64,000 bases of DNA from UBA5436 sp050951845 (GTDB lineage Bacteria; Bacillota; Clostridia; Saccharofermentanales; DTU023): assembly GCA_050951845.1 (NCBI GenBank), contig JBMNJV010000001.1, positions 496,001 to 560,000 of the forward strand, read 5' to 3'. Positions 25,413 to 33,678 of the stretch are shown piece by piece. Under the pieces are notes generated by a model that searched no databases, was not told where the DNA came from, and saw nothing but the letters and a program-made list of their open reading frames with translations. Position 1 is the stretch's first letter; the number at the start of each line of letters is the position of its first letter. The position numbers and the translations under genes were made by a program.

Positions 25413-26750
25413 CTATCGGTACAGGGTTTTTCCCGTATCTGAACTCAAGTTATAACTGCAAAACGGAATGAGTTTTCCTTCCGGAGAAACCACGTGAATA
25501 AAGCAACGGCGAAGTCTGTTTAAATCCATCGTATATGCATCTTGAAAAGCCATGCCGGAAATTGCCAGAGACATGTTTTGCCGTTCTGTTAAAAATTCAT
25601 CCAAAAATGATACATCAAGCGACCTTGTTTTTTCTGACGGAACGATTTCTTCGGGAGCTGTCCATTTGTTGGCTACGGCTCTTCGGGCCTGATCACTCGA
25701 AATACCGCAGCTGCAATCTTCGCCGCTGCTCAGAAGTGTCCAGTTTCCGTCTTTCACCATATAATTGGCATGAAATCCGCAGAGCGGATGTTCGGCATTG
25801 GAGGGCAAAAAGTCAGTCCTTTTCAGCTTTCTGTCTGTCTGATGTTCAATTTTTTTAAATAACTCGGGGAATGTGATTCGCGCATCATCTCCTGCAGAAT
25901 ATCTGCCGAAAAGAGAAACCGGCTGGAAGTGAACTCCGCGCACAATGGGCATGTTGTCAGCTGCATAGCGCAGTATGTCTCCGAGTTCATCATCGTTTGC
26001 ACCTTTCATCACTGTCGGCACAAGAACAACCCCGATATGAGCTTCTTTGCAACGTTGCACTGCACGGAGCTTGTCTTCGATGATACTGCGTCCCCGGAGC
26101 GCGAAGTTTGCTTTATCGGAGAAACCGTCAAATTGCAGGAACACGGTTGAAAGCCCGGCTTCTTTAAGTTTTTCAACATATCCTGACTCATTAGCTATGC
26201 GCAGACCATTCGTATTAAGTTGAAAAAATGAAAATCCTTTTTCTCTGCCCAGGCGGATGATTTCCGGGAGGTCATCCCGCATTGTCGGTTCTCCGCCGGA
26301 GAGCTGAATATTGAACGGACCGCCTTTTTCCATCAGCATCTCGTACCAACCGGCAATCGTTGTCAGATCCGGATCATCGGCAGTCTGTTCGCCGCCGGAG
26401 GAGGCAAAGCAGATCGGACAGCCAAGATTACAGCGCTGCGTTACCTCAATTAACACACAACACGTAGCCTGCAAGTGGTTTGCACAGATACCGCAGCCGT
26501 ACGGACAATTACTCTTGAAATCCGGTTCGTCGATAACACGTGTCTTCCATCTGAGAAAGTCAAGCGGATTGTCCCACACCGGAACACAAAAATCCCCGTG
26601 ATCGGGGCAGGTTTTTTCCAGAAAGACACCATCTGCGCCTGCCGTATAACGTGCTTCAATCCTCTCAAGGCAAACAGGGCAGACACTCTTTGTTTCAGAC
26701 AAAAGAAGGCGGTTGCCTTTTCCGTATTTGCGATTCGGTGCAGTTTTCAT
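25413..26750 (-). CDS. radical SAM protein, Tes/MJ0619-like, with N-terminal zinc-ribbon cysteines
   Basis: 445 aa. The N-terminal part has CPVC at 24-27 and further Cys at 48 and 55, a likely metal-bound ribbon. Then come NCPYGCGIC (81-89), a conserved Cys-Cys pair at 97-98, and the radical SAM motif CNLGCPICFA at 107-116 with SGGEPT at 151-156. This order (Cys-rich leader, then CNLxCPxCFA) is known from the tetraether lipid synthase/MJ0619 group, which joins or methylates unactivated carbons; the close family of this bacterial version is unknown. Local GC is visibly higher than around it, which hints at transfer. Confidence 0.83.
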   Translation of the reverse strand: MKTAPNRKYGKGNRLLLSETKSVCPVCLERIEARYTAGADGVFLEKTCPDHGDFCVPVWDNPLDFLRWKTRVIDEPDFKSNCPYGCGICANHLQATCCVLIEVTQRCNLGCPICFASSGGEQTADDPDLTTIAGWYEMLMEKGGPFNIQLSGGEPTMRDDLPEIIRLGREKGFSFFQLNTNGLRIANESGYVEKLKEAGLSTVFLQFDGFSDKANFALRGRSIIEDKLRAVQRCKEAHIGVVLVPTVMKGANDDELGDILRYAADNMPIVRGVHFQPVSLFGRYSAGDDARITFPELFKKIEHQTDRKLKRTDFLPSNAEHPLCGFHANYMVKDGNWTLLSSGEDCSCGISSDQARRAVANKWTAPEEIVPSEKTRSLDVSFLDEFLTERQNMSLAISGMAFQDAYTMDLNRLRRCFIHVVSPEGKLIPFCSYNLSSDTGKTLYR

Positions 26751-27228
26751 CTGTCAATACCTCTTTCAAAGTAAGCTGTGTATATCCGGTTTTAGATAGG
26801 AATGTCTTAGCGTTGAAGTGTATCCTGAGTATGTGCAAAAATGGTTTTCCGCAGCAATTGTACGAAAAATATTTTTTGTCCGTCCGGTTCTCTTGGTCTT
26901 GTTAATAATAATGCAATAAATTAAGGTATTCGTAAAGCGAGCCGGCACCGAGTAAATGAAGCTGAACCGGTTATCTGCAACCCGAGTGTTCAGCTCCTTC
27001 TGCGAAAAAGATGTTCTGTCTTTTCAATCTGCGGAAAAGACGTTCTGCTTCTTCGATCAATACCGATAATTTTTCCCTGCAGAAAACAGACTTTTGAAAA
27101 TAAATGAAAAAAAAGCTGTTATTGATACAAGAAATTGTATCAATAACTGCGTCATAGGTTGGCTAAGGACTAAAAACGAATAAAATCCGCTTGCTCTGCA
27201 AACCGGAATTTTACAAATCAGTTTTAGT
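26751..27228. other. 478-bp gap; upstream region of the radical SAM operon
   Basis: No gene is supported here. Upstream of the minus-strand radical SAM gene lies a T/A-rich stretch (26885-26935) that could hold its promoter, though no clean -35/-10 pair stands out. Positions 27000-27060 contain imperfect repeats of TTCTGCGaAAAGAnGTTCTG. The end of the gap is occupied by the terminator of the next gene. Confidence 0.5.
27110..27149 (-). terminator. intrinsic terminator of the SGNH hydrolase gene
   Basis: A perfect 13-bp stem, GTTATTGATACAA and its complement, closes on a 4-base loop and is followed on the minus strand by AGC and eight T's. It lies about 80 bp past the stop at 27229. The stem is unusually AT-rich but the T-run is strong. 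Confidence 0.8.
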
Positions 27229-27933
27229 TCAAGTTTCTAATAATCTTCCATTAATCTCTTTTGCTAATAATTTTGCAGTATTTGAACTAAAATGGACTCC
27301 GTCAACCGTTTGAACTAACCCCCTTTTAGTTGCAATCCGATCTTTGCTTTTGAGAAATAAAGTCATTGCAATTGCATCAAGTATCCTGGTTAAAAAACTC
27401 CATTTCCAACTATATACTTTCATTTCTCGCGGCAACGTTTCAGTCTGCAGTTTATATATATCAATAAAATCAAATCCATATTTCTCGCAAATCAGTTTAA
27501 TTATTTGATTTCTCCTAATTGTTTTATCATTAGGAAATTCTATTAGATTAATATATGGAATCCCGAATATAATTGCTTTTTTGCCACTTGTATATACCAT
27601 TTTAATTAATGTTTCAAACTTACTTGAAAACTCTAAATCATCCTCTGTATATTTTTTAATCTTGTAACGAAAAGACATTTGTAATTTCCAGTAAAAATCT
27701 GCTTTTTTAAGATAAGGAAGTAGTATGTCATTTGTACCAATGCCTAAAACGACTAAGTCAAAATCATCTCTCCTATTATTTAACATCTTCTTCAGACGAT
27801 TGCTTACTCCATATAAGGTATCTCCATTTAAACCTTTATTAACTATTTGTAGATTTTCACTTAGAAAAGATATATATGAATATCCTACGTTACCATAGGT
27901 TAAGCTATCTCCAATACAAAGTAATTTCAACAT
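27229..27933 (-). CDS. SGNH/GDSL-family hydrolase
   Basis: 234 aa from the ATG at 27933, which has GGGGTG just upstream; longer in-frame starts lack a site and give no family sequence. Block I is LLCIGDSLTYG (nucleophile Ser), block II is around NKGLNGDT, block III is VVLGIGTND, and the C-terminal DGVHFSSNTAKLLA supplies the Asp and His of the catalytic triad. Members remove acyl or acetyl groups from sugars, lipids or cell-wall polymers. No signal peptide is visible, so it is probably cytoplasmic. Strongly AT-rich compared with its neighbours. Confidence 0.85.
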   Translation of the reverse strand: MLKLLCIGDSLTYGNVGYSYISFLSENLQIVNKGLNGDTLYGVSNRLKKMLNNRRDDFDLVVLGIGTNDILLPYLKKADFYWKLQMSFRYKIKKYTEDDLEFSSKFETLIKMVYTSGKKAIIFGIPYINLIEFPNDKTIRRNQIIKLICEKYGFDFIDIYKLQTETLPREMKVYSWKWSFLTRILDAIAMTLFLKSKDRIATKRGLVQTVDGVHFSSNTAKLLAKEINGRLLET

Positions 27934-28194
27934 TATCACCCCTGCAAATTCTAATTTATCTGATTGGTAATTGGCTTTCCTATATTCATTACACGTCTCC
28001 ATTCAGGTGCAACTCCATCATCACCCAATATTCGTCCATTTCAATATTTCATCTCCTTACTGCTAAAAGAGTTTCTGATATCTATTTTAAAATATCTGCA
28101 TAACTTTTTAAAATATAAAATATACATGAGCAGACACATCAAAACTCTTCAAAGATAATCAGGGATTAAAAACACACCATCATCACGCTGATAA

Positions 28195-28566
28195 GCATAT
28201 TGTGTTCCTGTTATAATTTATTTTCATAACAAAGAAATTATATCTGCTTTTGTCTTATGTAGTACAAATTCCGGAGAGGAATCAATCGAATGGGAAAACA
28301 TCAATTCAAAGTCACTTTACTTGGATCGTTTTGCAGTTAATGTTAATTATTCCAAAAAAGGCATCGGTAGCTTGATGATTTCCAAAGCAAAACAAATCGC
28401 GAAAGAATCAGGAGCAGAATATTTAATACTGTTTGTTGTTGAAATAAACAAACCGGCAATACAATTTTATGAAAAAAATAGTTTCAGGAAAGCAATCGGC
28501 ATATACACTGAAGTTTTTGCTGATGGCTTCAAGCTTCGTCAATTCGGCTATGAAATAAAACTATAA
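28195..28566 (+). pseudogene. 5'-truncated GNAT acetyltransferase remnant
   Basis: The frame stays open from 28195 to the stop at 28566. It reads through family sequence before any plausible start: YLDRFAVNVNYSKKGIGSLMI (acetyl-CoA-binding motif, here near 28318-28380) and NKPAIQFYEKNSFRKAIG. No ATG or GTG with a ribosome site precedes it, and a stop at 28192 cuts off the expected N-terminal third. A TTG at 28321 could start an 81-residue piece, but that would lack half the fold. It is best read as a decayed gene. Confidence 0.65.
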
Positions 28567-28617
28567 GAGATTCTAAACTATCTCTGAAACACCTGTCCTA
28601 TCAACGTTTCAGGACAT

Positions 28618-28658
28618 AAAAAAAGACGACTCAGAATTGTATCCGTTTTGTCGTCCTT
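28618..28658 (-). terminator. intrinsic terminator after tRNA-Val
   Basis: On the minus strand AGGACGAC pairs with GTCGTCTT across a loop of about 19 bases and is followed by a T-run. It starts four bases past the tRNA 3' end. Confidence 0.8.
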
Positions 28659-28661
28659 CTA

Positions 28662-28738
28662 TGGTGGGTGGTAGTGGACTTGAACCACCGACCCCCTGCA
28701 TGTCACGCAGGTACTCTAACCAGCTGAGCTAACCACCC
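28662..28738 (-). tRNA. tRNA-Val (anticodon GAC)
   Basis: 77 bases including an encoded CCA. On the minus strand the acceptor GGGTGGT pairs with ACCACCC, the D-arm region is GCTCAGCTGGTTAGAGT, the anticodon stem CCTGC/GCAGG closes the loop GTGACAT (anticodon GAC), and the T arm has GGTGG-TTCAAGT-CCACT. It reads GTC and, by wobble, GTT valine codons. Confidence 0.93.
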
Positions 28739-29008
28739 TTGTCTTTTTATGCTTACAAAGCATACCCCAGTTAAATATTTTCGTCAAGCAAACTTATTAA
28801 TTTCAGCATTAATTTTTAGACTGGAACTAAACTTTACACTCTAGCATTTCAGTATTATTTCAGTATTATTATTGTTTCGAAACTTACTATGCTCTTTAGT
28901 TTTTAATTTTATTCTGTACGAATTATCATACAGAGTTTTACTGAAACATCGGAATTTCACATTGTTTTTGAGTTTTTTAAAATTCTTTTAGTATTACATC
29001 ATAAAGAT

Positions 29009-29039
29009 TGAATATTACATGTTAAACATGTAATATTCA
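29009..29039. promoter_or_regulatory. 31-bp inverted repeat, likely operator of the DUF2975/XRE pair
   Basis: Arms TGAATATTACATGTT and its exact complement AACATGTAATATTCA (15 bp each) flank a single A. The site lies 65 bp before the DUF2975 start at 29104. A symmetric site of this size in front of a gene pair that includes a small Cro-like regulator suggests autoregulation. The rest of the 28739-29103 gap is AT-rich and shows no gene. Confidence 0.6.
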
Positions 29040-29103
29040 TCTATAAACATTGATAATACATAAAAGATACAATTGTATGTCAATAATATTTGGAGGTATT
29101 ATT

Positions 29104-29604
29104 ATGCAGAATCATCTTTTAAAAACAAATAAATTATCTAAAGTATTGATAGCTTTTGTAGGTTTAGGAATGCTGGGAATCGTGTTGATTACACTTCTCA
29201 TCAGTTACAATTTAGTCTTTTTCAGTCATGCGGTGGCAAAAGAAAATCCGGAGGTAGCCTATATGAGAATTCCGGTATTGATTATTTCTGAATTAATTAT
29301 CGGATTATTCCTAATAGCTTGTATTTTATCCTTTGGAGTATTACTCAATTATTGGAAAAATCGCATTTTCAGCAAAAGCTCCGTAGTTCTATTACGAATA
29401 ATGAGTCTTTGTTTTGCATTGATTATAATTCCCTGTGTAATATTAATAATTTACACAATGCAAAATGTTGGCGGTTCAATAACTAATCTTTGGGTTAATT
29501 TCGGCATTATCATCAGCTTTATTGCTGCATGTATTTTTGCACTAATCTCAAATATTGTTGAACAGGGTCTCAATTATAAAGAAGAAAACGAGCTTACGAT
29601 CTAG
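29104..29604 (+). CDS. DUF2975 family membrane protein
   Basis: 166 aa from the ATG at 29104, which has GGAGGT 6 bases upstream; the longer in-frame start at 29050 has none. Four membrane segments fit the hydrophobic blocks near residues 15-40, 55-80, 95-120 and 130-155, the pattern of DUF2975 proteins. They are almost always paired with a small XRE-type regulator, as here, 12 bp downstream. Function is unknown; the pair is thought of as a regulated membrane unit. Confidence 0.82.
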   Translation: MQNHLLKTNKLSKVLIAFVGLGMLGIVLITLLISYNLVFFSHAVAKENPEVAYMRIPVLIISELIIGLFLIACILSFGVLLNYWKNRIFSKSSVVLLRIMSLCFALIIIPCVILIIYTMQNVGGSITNLWVNFGIIISFIAACIFALISNIVEQGLNYKEENELTI

Positions 29605-29616
29605 AAAGGAATTTTT

Positions 29617-29823
29617 ATGTCTATTATTGTCAATTTAGATGTTATGCTTGCTAAGCGAAAAATGACTTTGACCGAGCTTTCGGAAAAAATAGATTTGAGC
29701 TTGAATAATCTGTCTATTCTAAAAACAGGCAAAGCCAAAGCTATAAGATTCTCAACTTTAGAAAAAATTTGTGAAGTTTTAGAATGTCAGCCGGGTGATA
29801 TTTTGGAATATAAAACGCTATAA
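29617..29823 (+). CDS. small XRE/Cro-type DNA-binding regulator (YozG-like)
   Basis: 68 aa, all of it one helix-turn-helix domain: VNLDVMLAKRKMTLTELSEK (split near residue 25), SLNNLSILKTGKAKAIRFSTL as recognition region, and LECQPGDILEY at the end, typical of YozG-like proteins. AAAGGAA precedes the ATG. It is the usual partner of DUF2975 proteins and the likely binder of the palindrome at 29009-29039 (inference). Confidence 0.88.
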   Translation: MSIIVNLDVMLAKRKMTLTELSEKIDLSLNNLSILKTGKAKAIRFSTLEKICEVLECQPGDILEYKTL

Positions 29824-29990
29824 CAGGGTTAAATAATAAAAGCTGTTGCTTAGCCTTGAATATAATTATTCACTTATCTGTTTATTCAAATATATTTTAT
29901 AAATACTGCAAACGACTTGGATCAGAAGCAATGATATTCTGTTTTTTTTATGCTATAGTATATCCATAAAACAATCTATCTGCTACTAAC

Positions 29991-30036
29991 TGCCAGCCTT
30001 TCACTCACTAATTACCTCAATCCTGAAAGGCTGGCA
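29991..30036 (+). promoter_or_regulatory. 13-bp perfect hairpin in the ppa leader
   Basis: TGCCAGCCTTTCA (29991-30003) pairs exactly with TGAAAGGCTGGCA (30024-30036) over a 20-base loop. It ends 32 bases before the ppa start and has no T-run, so it is not an intrinsic terminator. A -10-like TATAGT lies at 29955. It could be an RNA control element or a protein site. Confidence 0.45.
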
Positions 30037-30068
30037 CGTACAATTTAAAAAGAAGCTTGGAGGTTTCA

Positions 30069-30611
30069 ATGAATCCTTGGAACAGTCTGCCAAAGGAAAG
30101 AATTTTACCTGATGATTTTCTTGCTGTAATCGAGATCCCGAAGGGAAGCAAACAAAAATATGAAGTTGATAATCAAACCGGTCTTTTACGTCTTGACCGA
30201 ATTCTCTATACATCAACTCACTATCCGCAAAACTACGGTTTTATCCCCCAGACAACTTCTGATGACGGAGATCCTTTAGACGTTTTAGTTTTATGTTCAG
30301 AGAGTTTGACTCCTTTGTGCATGGTTCGCTGTTATCCGATCGGTGCAATAAAAATGACCGACGATGATCATATTGACGAAAAAATTATTGCGGTGCCTTT
30401 TGATGATCCGCAGATGAGTTTTTATCAGGATCTGACAGATTTACCGGATCATGTTTATAATGAAATTATGCATTTTTTCGAAGTTTATAAAGATTTGGAA
30501 AACATTAAAACAGATATTTTACGAATAGACGGACGAGAAGTTGCAAATGAAATTATTGCCAATAGTCTTGTTGCATATGAAAAATCTCTTGCCGGCAAAA
30601 ACGATAAATAA
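30069..30611 (+). CDS. ppa: inorganic pyrophosphatase, family I
   Basis: 180 aa from ATG 30069 with GGAGG 5 bases upstream. It splits pyrophosphate to two phosphates in the cytoplasm and so pulls biosynthetic reactions forward. Family I marks are IEIPKGSKQKYEVD near residue 23, YPQNYGFIPQT near residue 52, and the metal-binding DGDPLDVLVL near residue 65. Note that a kinase with PPi-type features is present at 2039, so pyrophosphate has two possible uses in this cell. Confidence 0.94.
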   Translation: MNPWNSLPKERILPDDFLAVIEIPKGSKQKYEVDNQTGLLRLDRILYTSTHYPQNYGFIPQTTSDDGDPLDVLVLCSESLTPLCMVRCYPIGAIKMTDDDHIDEKIIAVPFDDPQMSFYQDLTDLPDHVYNEIMHFFEVYKDLENIKTDILRIDGREVANEIIANSLVAYEKSLAGKNDK

Positions 30612-30670
30612 AAAAATTATCATTGACGTTACCGGTTTTATTGCTGCATGAATTCAGATATCAATTGTTA

Positions 30671-30748
30671 CGGCTTATTAGAATTTACATATTATTCGGC
30701 TTATTAGAATTTACATATTATTCGGCTTATTAGAATTTACATATTATT
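30671..30748. repeat. three perfect 26-bp tandem repeats
   Basis: The 26-bp unit beginning CGGCTTATTAGAATTT occurs three times without a mismatch (30671, 30697, 30723). The third copy includes the stop codon and last codons of the J-domain gene on the minus strand. Perfect identity points to recent slippage expansion. Confidence 0.92.
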
Positions 30749-31552
30749 CAATCGCTTATAGCGATCGATATTTTCTTGCGACAAAAATTCATATGCACTG
30801 CTGACTTCCTGGAATTTTTGGGTGGCATCAGGTGATTTGTTGATGTCCGGATGATATTCTTTAGCTTTTTTACGATAGGCAAGCTTAACCTGATATTCAT
30901 CCGTGTTATACGGAATTCCCAACACATCACAATGTTTGCGATACTGCTGATTGAAATCAGCCGCAGGATTATAATAACGGCCCTGCCCATAGCCGCCAGA
31001 ACCGGATCCATATCCGCCGAACGGACCATAGCTCCCGGCTTCACCGGTAAATCCGCCGAAGAATTGTTCGAAGATTCTTGCCCACTGTTCCTGTTGCTGC
31101 TGTCTTCTTTTTTCGCGTTCCGCTGCTTCTTCGGCATATTTTCTTCTGCGTTCCGCCTCCTCTTGTGCAGCTTTTTGTCTTTTGTATTTATCACCATAAG
31201 AACCGAAAATCTGACCTTTAGAAGTTCCTTTAATCAAATCTTCCGATTTATCATACAAAAATTCACAGAGGACGTATTTCCAATATTCAAGAAAAGACAC
31301 AAAACCTGATCCCAAAAACGGGAAAATAAAGATTATCAGTAAGGGTATCCATAACCAAATCGGCATCAAGCGAAATAAAAACGGACTGAAAAATAAAATT
31401 CCGATCGCGATTGGAGCAAGTACTTTTCGTATACGTTTTGTAATGTTTACTAAAAAGGATATACCTTTATTTAATCCGCCTAAAACCACATCCAAAAACT
31501 TGGCAATTCCAAAAATTATATATCCCCATATTTTCTTGAAAAATCTTTTCAT
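30737..31552 (-). CDS. membrane-anchored protein with C-terminal J domain
   Basis: 271 aa. Two to three hydrophobic stretches in residues 8-100, a charged coiled-coil-like segment near residues 125-160 (Glu, Arg, Gln runs), a Gly/Tyr/Ser-rich linker, and a J domain from about residue 203 with the HPD motif in KEYHPDINK. The J domain sits at the C-terminus, opposite to DnaJ itself. It would recruit DnaK to the membrane; the client is unknown. The stop lies inside a tandem repeat, so the tail length could vary between strains. Confidence 0.82.
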   Translation of the reverse strand: MKRFFKKIWGYIIFGIAKFLDVVLGGLNKGISFLVNITKRIRKVLAPIAIGILFFSPFLFRLMPIWLWIPLLIIFIFPFLGSGFVSFLEYWKYVLCEFLYDKSEDLIKGTSKGQIFGSYGDKYKRQKAAQEEAERRRKYAEEAAEREKRRQQQQEQWARIFEQFFGGFTGEAGSYGPFGGYGSGSGGYGQGRYYNPAADFNQQYRKHCDVLGIPYNTDEYQVKLAYRKKAKEYHPDINKSPDATQKFQEVSSAYEFLSQENIDRYKRLNNM

Positions 31553-32018
31553 TGTGTTTATAAAAATCTCAATTCTGTATCACTCTTTATTGCTTCTGTT
31601 TTGACAATGTATATTATAACTGATTCTTTAATATTATATATCTTAAAATATCCTGAAAAATTCGGCATGAAATTTAAAGATATGCATGAAATTTTCCTGA
31701 AGATTCAGAAAAAATATCTGTTTTAATAATTTGAACTTAACAAAACTTGATTTGCTTATATCAATTTGGCGCTGATTACTTTTCTTTTTATGATGTAATT
31801 TATGTTATTTTTATTCTATAATAAATTTAGAATTTATTGATCAGAAAAATCAGTAAATAATTAAAAAGATAAAAAACATTCAAGCAGATATGCTCTGAAA
31901 AATAGTATAGTAACATGATAGTAGAGTAATGGAAGACAAGCGTACATTCTTACGTAATAAAAACAATAGAATAAATGAATAGTATAAAGACTTGAACAAT
32001 AGGAAATAGGAGGCAATT
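31553..32018. other. 466-bp AT-rich divergent intergenic region
   Basis: It separates two divergent genes and must hold both promoters. TATAAT at 31817-31822 is a good -10 match, but no matching -35 is evident. I see no gene, tRNA or strong hairpin. AGGAGG at the right edge belongs to the next gene. Confidence 0.5.
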
Positions 32019-32693
32019 ATGGTGTATACATTAAAACATGAAATACATGGAGGAAATTTACCGGTAGCAATTTGCTATCCTGATGCAGGCCAAACAATTT
32101 ATGCGGAGTCCGGATCAATGGGATGGATGTCACCCAATATGCAGATGGAAACTTCAGCGGGGGGTATCGGTAAAGCATTTTCGAGGATGTTAACAAGTGA
32201 AAGTTTGTTTTTGAATTATTATACTCCGCAAAATGGTCCGGGTTTGTTGGCGATACCGACTAATTTTCCCGGTAGTATAATTCCGATCGAATTGGACGGG
32301 ACACGTGGTTTTGTTCTGCAAAAATCCAGTTTTCTGGCGGCAACAACAGGCGTAGAACATGAACTTTACTTACAGAAGAAATTGGGAGCCGGTTTCTTCG
32401 GTGGTGAAGGATTTATCTTACAACGTTTTTACGGCAGAGGAACTCTTTTGGTAGAAATTGACGGTTCTGCCTGGAATTATTATCTGCAACCGGGTGAGGA
32501 AATGATCATTGATACAGGTTATATGGCAATGATGGACGATACCTGCAGAATGGATATAAGACAAGTACCGGGTCTGAAAAACAAACTTTTAGGCGGTGAG
32601 GGCTTGTTCAATACAGTTGTAACCGGACCGGGTAATGTAACGATTCAATCACATCCGATTAGCACAATAGCGGCAAGTTTAACATTCAAATAA
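32019..32693 (+). CDS. AIM24/TIGR00266 family protein
   Basis: 224 aa, all one beta-rich AIM24 domain. Family stretches are GQTIYAESGSMGWMSPNMQM near residue 26, GTRGFVLQKSSFLAATTGVE near residue 90, and GAGFFGGEGFILQRFYGRGT near residue 122. Bacterial members are abundant soluble proteins with no agreed function; the eukaryotic namesake affects mitochondrial membranes. AGGAGG lies just before the ATG. A strong terminator follows at 32846. Confidence 0.9.
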   Translation: MVYTLKHEIHGGNLPVAICYPDAGQTIYAESGSMGWMSPNMQMETSAGGIGKAFSRMLTSESLFLNYYTPQNGPGLLAIPTNFPGSIIPIELDGTRGFVLQKSSFLAATTGVEHELYLQKKLGAGFFGGEGFILQRFYGRGTLLVEIDGSAWNYYLQPGEEMIIDTGYMAMMDDTCRMDIRQVPGLKNKLLGGEGLFNTVVTGPGNVTIQSHPISTIAASLTFK

Positions 32694-32708
32694 TTTAAGT
32701 ATTAGTTT

Positions 32709-32842
32709 GAATCATGATGATTCAAGGATTTGTTATAAGGTTTAACAACCAATTATAATATTTAATAAATGTTAAATTGTAGCTTGTGTCTACAAGTGCA
32801 AATGGTTTAACAACCGATTATATTATTTAATAAATCTTAAAT
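32709..32842. repeat. palindrome and 39-bp direct repeat pair
   Basis: GAATCATGATGATTC (32709-32723) is a small palindrome. A 39-bp sequence starting GGTTTAACAACC occurs at 32739-32777 and again at 32804-32842 with a few changes. Between the copies lies a hairpin, TGTAG/CTACA. Role unknown. Confidence 0.75.
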
Positions 32843-32845
32843 AGC

Positions 32846-32903
32846 AAAGATAACGCAGCAACTTGGTGAGAGAACTCCTAAAAAGCGGCGTTATCTTTTT
32901 TTT
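32846..32903 (+). terminator. intrinsic terminator of the AIM24-like gene
   Basis: AAAGATAACGC (32846-32856) pairs with GCGTTATCTTT across a 31-base loop and runs into eight or more T's. Confidence 0.85.
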
Positions 32904-32936
32904 GTCTTAAACTATATCTTATTCATTCAAGTACCT

Positions 32937-33178
32937 TGCACAGAATTTAAGGTTATACCGTAAATTTGTTGAATAAACTTAAAAAGTGTGCAAGCCTAAC
33001 CTGAAAAAGAGGTTTTTCTCAGAGTTCATGCACAGAATTTAAGGTTGTACCGTAAATTTGTTGAATAAACTTAAAAAGTGTGCAAACCCAACCTGAAAAA
33101 GAGGTTTTTCTCAGAGTTCATGCACAGAATTTAAGGTTGTACCGTAAATTTGTTGAATAAACTTAAAAAGTGTGCAAG
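32937..33178 (+). repeat. cluster A: three 58-bp dyad elements at a 92-bp period
   Basis: Elements at 32937-32994, 33029-33086 and 33121-33178. Each starts TGCACAGAATTTAAGG and ends CTTAAAAAGTGTGCAA, so its ends are imperfect inverted repeats (TGCACA-N4-TTAAG against CTTAA-N4-TGTGCA). The two 34-bp linkers are almost identical. The same element recurs at 36563 (inverted) and 54605. The linkers are not unique and no cas gene is present, so this is not a CRISPR array. Confidence 0.92.
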
Positions 33179-33378
33179 CCATAAAGATTATTTATGTAAA
33201 CAATTTCCAAAACGATTCTTATTTGATTTTCATATCTATTTTCATATCTTGGGTTTAATTAAATTTACTTGTTTTTTAATATAATTAAAGTCTTATTTAA
33301 TATAATTGAAATAAAAATGAATATTGACTTTAATAAAGTTAAATTATACTATGTATATCAAGTCGAGTGGAGATTTTT

Positions 33379-33678
33379 ATGAATACCGACCGTTTTCCGA
33401 TCTGGCTAACCGAATTAAGTGCAGAGGATCTAGAGTTTATTAAATTATTTGTTCTGGCTTCCGGTTCATTAAAAGAGTTGGCTAAACATTATGAGATTAC
33501 CTATCCGACTATCAGGCTCAAATTAGATCGGCTTATTCAGAAAATCGAGATTTCTGACCAACATCAACCTGACAGCCTGATCGACTTGATCAAAGAGCTG
33601 ACTTTGCAAAACAAATTAGATCTCGACACTGCAAAAAAATTGATCGAGATGTATGAAAAAGAGGGAAGCAGCAAATGA
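33379..33678 (+). CDS. DUF2089 family putative DNA-binding protein
   Basis: 99 aa from ATG 33379, with GGAG 6 bases upstream; the earlier in-frame GTG overlaps that site. It reads WLTELSAEDLEFIKLFVLAS, then GSLKELAKHYEITYPTIRLKLDRLI as a helix-turn-helix, and ends in a charged helix. DUF2089 proteins look like small regulators. Its stop overlaps the next start (ATGA, 4 bp), so the two are translated together. Confidence 0.82.
   Translation: MNTDRFPIWLTELSAEDLEFIKLFVLASGSLKELAKHYEITYPTIRLKLDRLIQKIEISDQHQPDSLIDLIKELTLQNKLDLDTAKKLIEMYEKEGSSK

Noticed and set aside
24508..26774. Several plus-strand open frames opposite the GTPase and radical SAM genes
   Set aside because: They are complements of well-supported conserved genes, and none shows family motifs or a good start.
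27954..28060. Short minus-strand frames upstream of the SGNH gene (one reading APEWRRVMNIGKPITNQIN)
   Set aside because: They look protein-like, but have stops just before and no start with a ribosome site in the same frame; possibly a remnant, not enough to call.
32937..33178. CRISPR-like array (regular repeats with 34-bp spacers)
   Set aside because: The spacers are nearly identical within the cluster, the repeat is 58 bp, there are only three copies and no cas gene lies nearby.
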